64,000 nt of DNA from Shewanella sp. UCD-KL12 (GCF_001957125.1 NZ_MPHJ01000001.1:1247765-1311764); one strand, 5' to 3'; counted from the first letter of the stretch, positions 46,277 through 55,105 are shown. Translations and numbers: made by a program. The notes: generated by a model from the letters alone, not told the origin.

Positions 46277-47503
46277 GTGTTAAATCGGATTTGGTTTTTC
46301 TTTTTTGCTACAGCAATGGTCTCCATAGTCATCCAACTGCTTAATGGTCATGTCGATGTGTTATCTGATGCCGTTACTGCGCTGTTTTCGAGCTCAAAAT
46401 TAGCTGCAGAGATTGCATTAGGCTTGATTGGTGTATTGTCGCTGTGGATGGGCTTGATGCGAGTCGGTGAAAAAGCGGGGGTAGTCGGTGTCTTTGCAAA
46501 AGCCTTTGAACCCCTTCTTTCAAGGTTGATGCCTGAAGTGCCACGAGGGCACCCAGCTTATGGCAGCGTAACCATGAATTTAACGGCTAATATATTGGGG
46601 TTAGACAATGCTGCGACCCCGCTGGGCTTGAAAGCGATGCAAGATCTGCAGTCGCTTAACTCTGATAAAGCAACGGCGACCAATGCCCAGATATTATTCT
46701 TAGTACTAAATACCTCATCAGTCACCTTAGTGCCGGTTACTGTGTTTCTATACCGTGCACAGCAAGGCGCAGCTGCCCCTGCTGATATTTTCTTACCCAT
46801 CCTCCTCGCCACATCCGCTTCTACCATTGTTGGTGTACTCGTAGTGGCAATGTTTCAACGCTTATCTTTATTTAACACCATTATTATGGGCTATGGCGCC
46901 TTGATTTTTGGCTCTATTATGGCCTTGGTGTTTTACTTAGGAACGCTAACAACGACTGCAATTGGTACTTTATCTACTGCGATGGGAAATGGCATTTTAC
47001 TCCTGTTAGTCTTTAGTTTTATTCTGGTCGCCGGCCTTAAGAAAGTTGCTGTCTATGATGAGTTTATTGAGGGGGCTAAAGAGGGCTTCGCGCAATCAAT
47101 CAAACTCATTCCATACCTTTTAGCTATGTTACTGGCAATTGCATTGCTCAGAGCATCAGGTGCTTTGGATTACTTGCTGCATGTGATTTCTGTAATGGTT
47201 TCTGTTATTGGGGGAGACACTCGATTTGTGGATGCTTTGCCAACGGCAATAATGAAGCCTTTTAGTGGTTCTGGGGCTAGAGCCATGATGTTAGAAACAA
47301 TGGACCATTATGGCGCGGACTCTTTTGCTGGCCGATTAGCTGCAATCTTTCAAGGAAGTACTGAAACCACCTTTTATGTGTTGGCTGTGTATTTTGGTGC
47401 TGTTGGGATTCGAAATGGCAGACATGCACTCTTCTGCGGACTAACTGCTGATTTTGCCGGCATAGTTGCTGCCATTGTTGTCTGTTATCAGTTTTACGGT
47501 TGA
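46277..47503 (+). CDS. SpmA/SpmB-like nucleoside-recognition (Gate-domain) membrane protein
   Basis: A 408-residue inner membrane protein that reads as SpmA and SpmB fused end to end. The N-terminal half contains GLMRVGEKAGVVGVFAKAFE, LMPEVPRGHPAYGSVTMNL and NILGLDNAATPLGLKAM. The C-terminal half holds a second gate domain with KLIPYLLAMLLAI and PFSGSGARAMMLE, then FQGSTETTFYVLAVYFG. In sporeformers SpmA and SpmB act in spore dehydration; in non-sporeformers the function is unknown, probably transport. GTG start with AAGGGA upstream. A very strong terminator follows. Confidence 0.87.
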   Translation: MLNRIWFFFFATAMVSIVIQLLNGHVDVLSDAVTALFSSSKLAAEIALGLIGVLSLWMGLMRVGEKAGVVGVFAKAFEPLLSRLMPEVPRGHPAYGSVTMNLTANILGLDNAATPLGLKAMQDLQSLNSDKATATNAQILFLVLNTSSVTLVPVTVFLYRAQQGAAAPADIFLPILLATSASTIVGVLVVAMFQRLSLFNTIIMGYGALIFGSIMALVFYLGTLTTTAIGTLSTAMGNGILLLLVFSFILVAGLKKVAVYDEFIEGAKEGFAQSIKLIPYLLAMLLAIALLRASGALDYLLHVISVMVSVIGGDTRFVDALPTAIMKPFSGSGARAMMLETMDHYGADSFAGRLAAIFQGSTETTFYVLAVYFGAVGIRNGRHALFCGLTADFAGIVAAIVVCYQFYG

Positions 47504-47520
47504 TTAGATATATGCTATTT

Positions 47521-47567
47521 AACATGAGTGGTTCATTATAAATGAACCACTCATGTTTGTTTTTTTG
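47521..47567 (+). terminator. Strong intrinsic terminator after the SpmA/B-like gene
   Basis: A 17-bp perfect stem (47521-47537 with 47541-47557), with an ATA loop, is followed by a T-rich tail (GTTTTTTTG). The A-rich stretch beyond (47571-47578) lets it act weakly for the convergent gene as well. Confidence 0.92.
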
Positions 47568-47582
47568 TAAAAAAAAACAAGC

Positions 47583-48020
47583 CTATTTAAGTACTGTGAC
47601 ATGACCTCGGTGGTCTTTCTTTGTCATTGAACGTGTGCTTATTACGCTACATGTAGGATCACAGACAATTACCATTTCAGCGAAACGAACGCCGTCTTGG
47701 CCTGACGAATCTATATTCATTATTCTGTATTTAACCATTGCTGAATAGCGCTTACCTTTTCCTGTACTATCTGGTGATGATGATAAGTCCATTGATAATA
47801 TTTCAGTGTCAAATGTACTTGTAGCACCACGCTTTGATTGCATTTCAACGCTTGCTGTTAAATCTAGTGGTGAAAGTGAAGGACTTCCATCAGCTGTTAG
47901 TTCTATATCAAAAAAAACATCGAAAAATGAGTCAGGTTGAGCACTCGTAGGTATCGCGATCACCAATGAGCAAATCGCAATACACAGAGCAATAGTTTGT
48001 GTGATTAATCTAGCCATCAT
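47583..48020 (-). CDS. Exported protein of unknown function
   Basis: A 145-residue protein with a signal peptide cleaved near PTSAQP (about residue 28). The mature part is small, acidic then basic, with a single disulfide candidate in VCDPTCSVIS near residue 120. Its beta-rich pattern (IELTADGSPSLSPLDLTASV) suggests a periplasmic beta-sandwich. I recognise no family. GAGGAAATT precedes tandem ATGs. It is a single gene. Confidence 0.55.
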   Translation of the reverse strand: MMARLITQTIALCIAICSLVIAIPTSAQPDSFFDVFFDIELTADGSPSLSPLDLTASVEMQSKRGATSTFDTEILSMDLSSSPDSTGKGKRYSAMVKYRIMNIDSSGQDGVRFAEMVIVCDPTCSVISTRSMTKKDHRGHVTVLK

Positions 48021-48246
48021 AATTTCCTCAATTACATCTCTATTTCAATGTAGTTATTGGCAAGTGAAGTTTCCAAGGCTAGAGGTGGGATTTATTAATA
48101 TTTTGAACCCTTATGGATTCTGGTTGGCGAACTGTTTTTTTTTGCTTCAGATTCAAATGATTAATGGTGTAGATTTAATAGACTATTTTGATGCTATAGA
48201 CAGGGTTGATACTACTTGAAAGAATAAATGAGGAGAGAGTTGAGCT

Positions 48247-48290
48247 AACCGAGTGATCACATTTCAAGTGGAGCCGTTGCTCACTCGGTT
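48247..48290. terminator. Inverted repeat after the outer membrane protein gene
   Basis: AACCGAGTGA (48247-48256) pairs perfectly with TCACTCGGTT (48281-48290) across a 24-nt loop, just past the minus-strand stop at 48299. There is no U-tract, so it is a tentative terminator. Confidence 0.4.
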
Positions 48291-48298
48291 GGTTAGAT

Positions 48299-49207
48299 TT
48301 AGAACCTATAGCTGACCGACAGCATAGGACCTATGAAGCTATAGTAGAGGTTGTAGTCTGCTACGTGAATATCAGCATTATTACTTTTTTGGCTATAATC
48401 GACGTCTACTTCATAAAAGTTAAACGCGGCTGTCATATGCCAGTTATCGGTGATCTCTGCCTCAACGCCAGCTCTAATATCAATTAAACGTCCTTTTAGA
48501 TCATCGAGCTTGATGTAAAAGTATTGCGCGTGGGCGGTAAACCTAAAGCCTGGGCTAAACTCATAATCTCCGTATAGGCCGATATCGGGTAGGGGAGCGG
48601 TAACACTCTCATCTACGGCTTTATCTAATGGCTGCTGATTACAATTGAGAACAAGTTGCTCTTCAATACAAGCGCCGATATCACCTTCAAACCCGGTTTT
48701 TATAAACATGGTATGTAAGCCGACAGACAGGCCCAAGTTATAGTTATTACCTTGATAAAAGTTATAACCATAACCTAAACGAGCGATATCCATATTCAAT
48801 GTCGTTTTTAACTTTGCACCGGCTTTCACATCATATATTTTGTCTTCAAAGTTAACTTGGAAAGGTTTAGTGATTTGTTGAACTTCAGCATTACGGTGTA
48901 ACTGCTTCCAGTCAATGTAAAGGCTATGTCTTTCATTAAAGTGATAAAACAATTCGAAGAATGGCAGAAACTGTGACTCTTCGAGTTTGAGATCTTTCTC
49001 AAAATCGATCTTGAAGTCCTCGCCTAAGACAGGATTTGTTACATCCATACTCGAGTTCGAGTTTGAATAAAACCCACCAACTCTTATAACCACTTCATCG
49101 TTAGCTGTAGTATGAACAGAATTAGTCTTAAGTGGACTCGTTTCATCTGCGTAGCTCTGGCAACTAGCCAGTAGGCATAAAAATGAGATGCCTAATCTTG
49201 TTAACAT
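48299..49207 (-). CDS. Outer membrane beta-barrel protein
   Basis: A 302-residue protein with a signal peptide (cleavage near QSYADE, about residue 20). The mature part has alternating aromatic and polar residues in repeated strands (LGYGYNFYQGNNYNLGLSVG, FRFTAHAQYFYIKL, WHMTAAFNFYEVDVDY) and ends in the C-terminal motif SVSYRF with a terminal Phe, recognised by the BAM machinery. An acidic extracellular-type loop holds a Cys pair (GACIEEQLVLNCNQ). No specific porin family is assigned. SdsR in other bacteria represses outer membrane protein mRNAs, so this gene is a conceivable target. Confidence 0.75.
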   Translation of the reverse strand: MLTRLGISFLCLLASCQSYADETSPLKTNSVHTTANDEVVIRVGGFYSNSNSSMDVTNPVLGEDFKIDFEKDLKLEESQFLPFFELFYHFNERHSLYIDWKQLHRNAEVQQITKPFQVNFEDKIYDVKAGAKLKTTLNMDIARLGYGYNFYQGNNYNLGLSVGLHTMFIKTGFEGDIGACIEEQLVLNCNQQPLDKAVDESVTAPLPDIGLYGDYEFSPGFRFTAHAQYFYIKLDDLKGRLIDIRAGVEAEITDNWHMTAAFNFYEVDVDYSQKSNNADIHVADYNLYYSFIGPMLSVSYRF

Positions 49208-49454
49208 TAAGGCTGCTCCATCAAAGTTTATTATTTTTATAATTATTGATAAGTAGTTGATTATATTGAGTTCAAATTAATCATTAAGACTATAGTAGCA
49301 GAATGTGTCTAATTGTGAATGATTTGTATCAAAGAATGTGTAAAAAATTTAAGGAGGGTGTTTTTCGCACTAATAAGAGGAAGGAGGTAAGTGAGCTTTA
49401 GTCTTGAGTGTGAACAGGTGAGTTTACACTGTTTGTTTGAATCCTGTTAAATGC

Positions 49455-49480
49455 AAAATAGCAGCTAGGTCTAGCTGCTA
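49455..49480 (-). terminator. Intrinsic terminator of dgkA
   Basis: TAGCAGCTA pairs with TAGCTGCTA across a 4-nt loop. On the minus strand TTTT follows. It lies 27 bases past the dgkA stop. Confidence 0.8.
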
Positions 49481-49506
49481 AGCCATGCAACAATAGCAAA
49501 TAATAT

Positions 49507-49878
49507 TTAAAGATACCTAGTTGTCAGAATGATAGTCCATGTGATCCCTGCTAGGGCTAAACTCATAAAAACAGCGGCTGATGCAATGTCTTTAGCTTGC
49601 CCACTTAAGGTGTGAATTTCATCACCAATCCTATCAACAACAGCTTCAATTGCAGAGTTTAATAACTCAACAATAATGACGATAAACAGTGTGAGAATGA
49701 GCAATAGTTTCTCTACAATCGTGACATCTACAATGAATGCAATCGGCAACATTATAGCGGCTAAGATGAGCTCTTGTCTGAAGGCTGCTTCATGAGTCCA
49801 AGCAGCTTTAAGACCTTTCATCGAAAATCCAGTCGCTCTGATAATGCGTTTTATACCGTGATTATTTTCAGGTTTCAT
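49507..49878 (-). CDS. dgkA: Diacylglycerol kinase
   Basis: A 123-residue integral membrane kinase with three membrane helices, recycling diacylglycerol from membrane-derived oligosaccharide or LPS modification to phosphatidic acid. Diagnostic residues are EAAFRQEL in the amphipathic start and VELLNSAIEAVVDRIGDE with the catalytic glutamates, followed by KDIASAAVF. Length equals E. coli DgkA (122). Confidence 0.95.
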   Translation of the reverse strand: MKPENNHGIKRIIRATGFSMKGLKAAWTHEAAFRQELILAAIMLPIAFIVDVTIVEKLLLILTLFIVIIVELLNSAIEAVVDRIGDEIHTLSGQAKDIASAAVFMSLALAGITWTIILTTRYL

Positions 49879-50096
49879 ATTTTTCCATTATTTAATTTGA
49901 ACTTAATCCAAGAGCATAAACAGGAGTGCTATCCGATGTTCTTGTCATCCATTTATTGTTGCCGAGTATATCATTTGAAATGTTTGAGACCAGTTTCATA
50001 TAATTTGGTTCATGTTCTACACTCATTATTGGGGATTTATTAATGCCTAACCTGGTTAAAGGAGTTAATCGGGTCACTTTAGACGAAGGAATGTAT

Positions 50097-51002
50097 ATGA
50101 ACGTCCTGCCTCATCGATACATCACTATTTTTGTTATTGCTTTAACCTCTTCATTCGCTTTTGCAAACCCTTTAGGGCGTTGTGAGGTAAGCGGGTGTGA
50201 TCAAGAGAGTGATAATACACAAACACAACTTACCTTTGAACATATTCAGTTGGCTACACATGGAGACCTACAAGGCGTTATCAATGACTACTTAGTGAGT
50301 GAGAAGCTTGATGGGGTTAGGGGGTTTTGGGATGGAAAGCAGATGTTTTCACGTTCAGGAAGAGCTATTGCGATACCTGATTGGTTTACTAAAGACTTTC
50401 CTACATATCCGCTAGATGGTGAGCTTTGGATGGGAAGGGGAGCATTTGAACAAATATCTGCTTTAGCAAGGCGCAAGGTACCTATTGATGAGCAGTGGCG
50501 CAAAGTTCAATTTATGGTGTTCGATCTTCCGGCCAGTTCAGAGAGTTTCAAACAGCGATATGCTCAAGCACACCGTGAGTTAACCAATATTTCCCCCTTT
50601 CTTGAAGTCATTAAACAAAGGAGATTCCAAACACTGGCGAATTTAGAGTTTTGGTTTCAACAAATACTTGATGAAGGCGGGGAAGGGTTGATGCTGCATA
50701 GGCAAACAGCCATTTATAGCGCAGGTCGTAGCAGCGATCTCATAAAGCTTAAACCTTATTATGATGCGGAAGCGACTGTCATTGCATATCAAGCGGGGAA
50801 GGGAAAACTCGAAGGCATGATGGGGGCATTATTGGTAGAAAATGAACAGGGAGTGAAGTTTAAAGTTGGAACAGGCTTTACGATTAAGGAAAGACTTAGT
50901 CCACCACCACTAGGTGCCAGAATAACGTATCAATATTCAGGTTTAACACAAAAAGGAACGCCTAGGTTTGCTCGGTTTCTTAGGGAAAGGTTAGAGCAAT
51001 AA
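50097..51002 (+). CDS. Periplasmic ATP-dependent DNA ligase (Lig E type)
   Basis: A 301-residue minimal ATP-dependent DNA ligase with a signal peptide (cleavage near AFANPL, about residue 24), the Lig E class found in several proteobacteria. Motif I is SEKLDGVRGFW with the adenylated lysine K70; RSGRAI, DGELWMGRG, and DEGGEGLMLHR then LIKLKPYYDAEATVI (motifs III, IV and V) are intact. Ends with an OB-fold (FKVGTGFTIKERLSPPP). A role in joining extracellular or incoming DNA has been proposed for the class. ATG at 50097 has AAGGA 6 bases upstream and gives an intact signal peptide. Confidence 0.92.
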   Translation: MNVLPHRYITIFVIALTSSFAFANPLGRCEVSGCDQESDNTQTQLTFEHIQLATHGDLQGVINDYLVSEKLDGVRGFWDGKQMFSRSGRAIAIPDWFTKDFPTYPLDGELWMGRGAFEQISALARRKVPIDEQWRKVQFMVFDLPASSESFKQRYAQAHRELTNISPFLEVIKQRRFQTLANLEFWFQQILDEGGEGLMLHRQTAIYSAGRSSDLIKLKPYYDAEATVIAYQAGKGKLEGMMGALLVENEQGVKFKVGTGFTIKERLSPPPLGARITYQYSGLTQKGTPRFARFLRERLEQ

Positions 51003-51356
51003 CGCTACCTAACTAGATGTACGAGTTAGATTATAAATGAAAATAACGGGTTATCGACTTGTGTTGACGATTAAGATAGATGTTGGATTTTTACTTAATT
51101 TTACAATAATAACTCTTAGTTGATTAATGAGGTTTATAGTTAATTTGCAAATAATAAATAGTTGGTTTATGAATTATATTAGGTTGTAAGTTGGGGTTTA
51201 GCAGTCAGCGACGTATTTCCATGTTATTTATAGTCAACTGACTAAGTTGAAACCTCAAATAAAGCTGATGTGTAAATATTAATTTTAATGACGGCAGTTC
51301 TAAACTAGCTTTTGTAAGTGTAAGGTAAGCTGGTTAGTTATCTAGTAATGAACGTT
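51003..51356. other. Intergenic region at the left edge of the AT-rich block
   Basis: About 350 bases between the convergent ligase and the helix-turn-helix gene. No gene, clear terminator or direct repeat marking an insertion boundary is visible. One TTAGCA occurs at 51198. Confidence 0.4.
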
Positions 51357-52307
51357 CTAATCTGTTTTTATGTGATCGGATAAATTACAACGATTGCAGA
51401 GTTTATTAGAGCAACTCTGTAAGCAATGAAGTTGTTTTTGAGCTGAAGGAAATAATATTGAATTGCACAACGCCTTCATTATATCTATTTTAAATAGATA
51501 AACACCTAACTTTGAATCAGGGTTTTTAGGTGGAAAATACATAGTTTCTTCAATGCCCAACAAGCTTCTTGTTATATCGAAAAGAGGGTATCCGGCAACA
51601 AAAAGATAAAGGTTCTTTTTGTTGATTTTTGATATGATATAATAACAAATGGAATAATCTAATAATTCCATGTAATGTTTGGAGTTATTAAAATACCCAA
51701 CGTTGATCAATGAGCTTGTAGATAGGTCGGATTTATCAATAAACTCAAATAAAGATAACCCTTCTAACTGACTTAGATCTTCTATTCCGCTGTAGTGGCT
51801 TAAAATTTCCCCCTTTGAGTTCTCTAATGTTATACTCGTATAATCTACACTGTTACCGAGCTTATGGAGTTCATCGAAGTAGTCACTTAATGAGCAAATG
51901 TTTTTATGGAAATCAGAAAAATATTTATTATATTCTTCAAAGTTTTGATGTCTTATTTTACAAATAGATTGTTTAGGTTGTTGTTTATAAGATAAAGTCA
52001 ATGATGAAAAATCTAAAATTGTAATAAGGTTTTTGAATGTTTTTGATATTTTTTCTGAAACCTTTAAAGTTGAACTTTCCACTCTGCAAATGATGTCTAC
52101 AATATCAACACCCATATACTGAGCAATTAGCAGTTGTTTATGTAATGGTGGTACAGTTTTTCCAGTGGTCCAGCGACTGACAGTTATACTATCAAGTCCT
52201 TTAAACTCTTCATAATTTGAACTCTGAAGAAGAAATATAAATTCACTTCTTGAAAGTTCTTTCTCTTTTAACCATGTAATCAATTCATTTTTAAATATGT
52301 ACTTCAT
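51357..52307 (-). CDS. Helix-turn-helix regulator-like protein, copy A
   Basis: A 316-residue protein. An N-terminal XRE/Cro-like helix-turn-helix covers about residues 16-72: LSRSEFIFLLQSSNYEEF, LDSITVSRWTTGKTVPP. The rest is a long, Lys/Ser-rich domain without a recognised family, ending in a cysteine-rich tail (CLQSCSNKLCNRCNLSDH) that could bind metal. The N-terminus is clearly related to that of the protein at 62947-63831 at the other end of the adhesion block. It is transcribed away from the pilus genes. I infer a regulator of that block. Confidence 0.65.
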   Translation of the reverse strand: MKYIFKNELITWLKEKELSRSEFIFLLQSSNYEEFKGLDSITVSRWTTGKTVPPLHKQLLIAQYMGVDIVDIICRVESSTLKVSEKISKTFKNLITILDFSSLTLSYKQQPKQSICKIRHQNFEEYNKYFSDFHKNICSLSDYFDELHKLGNSVDYTSITLENSKGEILSHYSGIEDLSQLEGLSLFEFIDKSDLSTSSLINVGYFNNSKHYMELLDYSICYYIISKINKKNLYLFVAGYPLFDITRSLLGIEETMYFPPKNPDSKLGVYLFKIDIMKALCNSILFPSAQKQLHCLQSCSNKLCNRCNLSDHIKTD

Positions 52308-52845
52308 AGGTTATTACCTTGTAGAGATAAAATAATTCCAATAACGAGCTAATGAACTGGGTAATGATTTAATATGTGCCAAAATGATAGGTGCATAAGA
52401 TTAAGCATTAGCAATGTCTCTAGATTATGTGTTGAAGTGCTATTTTACTAATGCGTTACAAATATATCGTTAGCACGTGCGAAATTTGTTTGTGCAGCAT
52501 GCTAACGACATGTTGCTCAGAGCTATTTACAATCCATTACTTAAGTTACAACTACTTTGCTAACAGTGCAGTCGAATACGCGTGAGTATTATCAAGAAAA
52601 GAAAGCAAGTCCCTAACTATTTTTATTAGTTGTACTGAGCTCTTTACTTGCACTAGTGTCAAAGATTCATTATCAAAAAATGCTTACTTGGCACTGCTTA
52701 CTTAGCTTTTAAGTGAAGTTTAGTAGATAAAAATTTGTGAAGTAACAATTAGTTAATTCCAGTGTTATCTATGTAGGTCGTGTTATGAACTCATAGTAAG
52801 TTAATTATTATGTTGATAGTAAAGCTATTTAGAAGAGAAATAACT
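52308..52845. promoter_or_regulatory. Regulatory intergenic region with repeated TTAGCA/TGCTAA sites
   Basis: Contains GCATTAGCAATG (52405), CGTTAGCACG (52468), TGCTAACG (52500) and TGCTAA (52558). The second and third form an inverted pair (8-bp arms, 32 bp centre to centre). The same motifs recur before the pilin gene (53767 and 53798). The 11-mer TTACAACTACT at 52546 also recurs at 53707. This is the expected place for the promoters of the HTH and EAL genes. No other gene is seen. Confidence 0.5.
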
Positions 52846-53589
52846 ATGAATGATTGCTATTTATTAAATTCAAACCGTTATGAGACATCTAGAATGTTGA
52901 GCTCTTTATTACTTTTTAAATGTCAAAATATATTCGACCCCTTAATAGAGAGTTTTAAAAATAATCGTCATTGTATAATTGGCGCTGAATTGCTTGTTGA
53001 TTTCCAGCATCTTAAGTCATTAGGTGTGCCTTTGGAACAGTCAAATGAACTGATCTCTTCAGGTGAGGCAGCACATAGCTCACTTGATTATGCTTCTACA
53101 ATATTGGGTAAGGAAGTGGTTTTTGTTAATGTTGAAAGGTGCAATCTTTGTGATATGAAAATTTTGAAACGCATAATTACGCTAAGTAATCAGTTATTGT
53201 TGATTGGGATTGAATTAGTTATTGAAATAACTGAAAGAAATTTTTGTGGTATATGTGTTAGAGTGGTTGAGGGGTTGACTTATTTAAAGGAAAATAAAGT
53301 AAAGCTAGCAGCTGATGATTTTGATTATATTGGGTATAAAAATGATAGCAAAGAGAAAGAGCTTGTTTTGTATTATGATTATATAAAATTAGAAATGCCA
53401 GTTAATGAATTTGAAAGAATGGTTTTTAACGATTTTATTGATTGTTACTCAAGTGTAAAGAGAATAATAGTTGAAAGAGTAGAAACAACAAGGCAAATGA
53501 AAAGTTTACCTGTTGATAAATTATGGGGAGTTCAGGGTTTTCTTTTTTGTAAAGGTTATATGGTTCCAAGAATTTCTTTTTCCATTTAA
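52846..53589 (+). CDS. Divergent EAL-domain (c-di-GMP phosphodiesterase-like) protein
   Basis: A 247-residue protein consisting of an EAL domain alone. The ELL of GAELLV (E48) replaces EAL. Key residues still seen: N of VFVNVER, E of IEITERN, DD of AADDFDYIGY, K of YIKLEM, E of ERVET and Q of VQGF. The usual DFGTGYSS loop 6 is changed to DFDYIGYKND, KxD to KLE, and AEGVE to VERVE. Ligand binding is therefore likely but catalysis uncertain. The start at 52846 has AAGAGA upstream. It lies just ahead of the pilus operon and probably links c-di-GMP to its expression. Confidence 0.8.
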   Translation: MNDCYLLNSNRYETSRMLSSLLLFKCQNIFDPLIESFKNNRHCIIGAELLVDFQHLKSLGVPLEQSNELISSGEAAHSSLDYASTILGKEVVFVNVERCNLCDMKILKRIITLSNQLLLIGIELVIEITERNFCGICVRVVEGLTYLKENKVKLAADDFDYIGYKNDSKEKELVLYYDYIKLEMPVNEFERMVFNDFIDCYSSVKRIIVERVETTRQMKSLPVDKLWGVQGFLFCKGYMVPRISFSI

Positions 53590-53898
53590 TACATTATCCA
53601 CTTAAAGATATGTTTGTCATATATTTATCAATTATTTTATTTTAAAAAAATATTTTTACATTTTTCTGGTGGAGTAAAGCCGTAAAGTGATTGTTCTAAC
53701 ATGAAATTACAACTACTAATGTGAGTTAAATGTTATCTTAGGTAATCATGTGTTTATTTTAATCTAGCATTAGCATTGTGAGTAATATTAAATACTTCGT
53801 GCTAACGCAATTGTTGTTGATATTAAATAAAATGTTTTTGGCGTAAATAATCTCGCATTGTTATATGTGTTAAATGTTAATAACTAGGAGTTTTAAAT
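53590..53898. promoter_or_regulatory. Promoter region of the pilus operon
   Basis: About 310 AT-rich bases without a gene. It holds GCATTAGCATTG (53767-53778) and CGTGCTAACG (53798-53807), the latter the exact reverse complement of 52468-52477, and TTACAACTACT (53707). AGGAG precedes the pilin ATG. Confidence 0.5.
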
Positions 53899-54480
53899 AT
53901 GAAAGTTAACAAATTAGTAGCATTTTTGGGGATGGTAGTTGTAAGTCAAGGTGTTTATGCAGCAGCTGGTGATACAGCAACGGCAACAGCTAATTGGCAA
54001 GGAAAGGTACCTGGAGTTATTCAGTCTGATGCTTTTGTAATCACAGGCGAAGGTGGGGATTTAGTCACTCCTATAGGTCAATTAATGCGTACAACAGACG
54101 GAGCTATTGTTGCGCCAAGTATACAGCTAGAAGCGAGGGATAATACAGGAACTGTCGCTGCTCCGATTGTTGGAGAATTAGTGTCTACTACAACACGTGA
54201 CGATGGTGCAGGTAGTACGGAGGCGCGAGCTATAACATGGGCTGTATCAGATGTTGCTTTTTTCGCTAATGGTACTCCTGTGGCTGGGCTTGATTGGTCA
54301 GTGATGCATGATGGGATTGTACTTGCAACTTCTACTGCAAGTGGTGTAACTCAAATTAGCTCGCATGCTGGAGATATTCTAAAGCTAAATGCACTATCTA
54401 CTTCAGCATCTGCTGATATTGATATGTATACGGGCAAAGATGCAGCACTATCTGTTACCGTTATTGCGTCTGAAATTTAA
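53899..54480 (+). CDS. Major pilin-like subunit of an alternative chaperone-usher pilus
   Basis: A 193-residue exported protein with a signal peptide cleaved near VYAAAG (residue 22). The mature part begins DTATATANWQGKVPG, resembling the donor-strand N-terminus of alpha-type pilins such as EcpA (which has ATATW-like sequence), followed by a low-charge beta-rich domain without cysteines that ends KDAALSVTVIASEI. The family assignment rests on this and on position as first gene of a cluster encoding usher and chaperone. AGGAG precedes ATG by 8 bases. A distinct 3' gap of 79 bases before the next gene would suit higher expression of this subunit. Confidence 0.7.
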   Translation: MKVNKLVAFLGMVVVSQGVYAAAGDTATATANWQGKVPGVIQSDAFVITGEGGDLVTPIGQLMRTTDGAIVAPSIQLEARDNTGTVAAPIVGELVSTTTRDDGAGSTEARAITWAVSDVAFFANGTPVAGLDWSVMHDGIVLATSTASGVTQISSHAGDILKLNALSTSASADIDMYTGKDAALSVTVIASEI

Positions 54481-54559
54481 TTGTATTGTTCTTAATTATA
54501 TTGTCCGATTAAATTGATAGTGCTTGTCTTGAAATAACGATGTCCCAAAATGGTAAGTC

Positions 54560-55105
54560 ATGATGAATATTTCTTTCAAAACGACATTAATTATGAGTTC
54601 GATATTTTCTCTTAGTGTTACTGCAAAGCATTTTACTCATGACTTTCCTGTATCAACAACTATCGATAGATCAAATATGCTATCAGAAACTGTTAACTTA
54701 ACATTAAATCCAAGTGCGATAACGTTAATGTATGATGGTGAAATAAAAACGTTCGCAAATACTAAGGTAGATTTGAATATTGAGTCAACGGTTTATTCAT
54801 TAGGCTCGAAAGTTGATGTTGATAGGTATGAATTGTTTCTTTTAGGAAACAGTTCATCATGCTATTCATCTACGATAAAAAATATAACTCAAAAAGTTGT
54901 AGGTTATGAAGATATCGTAAAAATATATCTAGACGATGATGTATCAGAAATGAATGTAAACAAAGCATATAGTATTACCGATAGTTCGTTGTTTGTAGAG
55001 GGTTCAAACAAAAAGCATAAGTTGGTACTTAGGTTTTCAACGCTAGGAAATGATGTTAGATATTGCGACGGTTCATTTGTAATTGGCTTTAGGTATGATC
55101 TATGA
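54560..55105 (+). CDS. Second (minor) pilin-like subunit
   Basis: A 181-residue exported protein with a signal peptide ending near SVTAKHF (about residue 22). It has a beta-rich domain with two cysteines (SSSCYSS and VRYCDGSF) that could form a disulfide, and ends VIGFRYDL, like the closing strand of a pilin-type Ig fold. It lacks the chaperone features of EcpB, so a minor subunit is preferred. Its final ATGA overlaps the usher start, which fixes it in the operon. No close family is recognised. Confidence 0.6.
   Translation: MMNISFKTTLIMSSIFSLSVTAKHFTHDFPVSTTIDRSNMLSETVNLTLNPSAITLMYDGEIKTFANTKVDLNIESTVYSLGSKVDVDRYELFLLGNSSSCYSSTIKNITQKVVGYEDIVKIYLDDDVSEMNVNKAYSITDSSLFVEGSNKKHKLVLRFSTLGNDVRYCDGSFVIGFRYDL

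Noticed and set aside
54560-55105. Possibility that the second pilus-operon gene is a chaperone like EcpB
   Set aside because: The conserved proline-glycine strand and C-terminal domain seen in the 57882 chaperone are absent, and the product is shorter.
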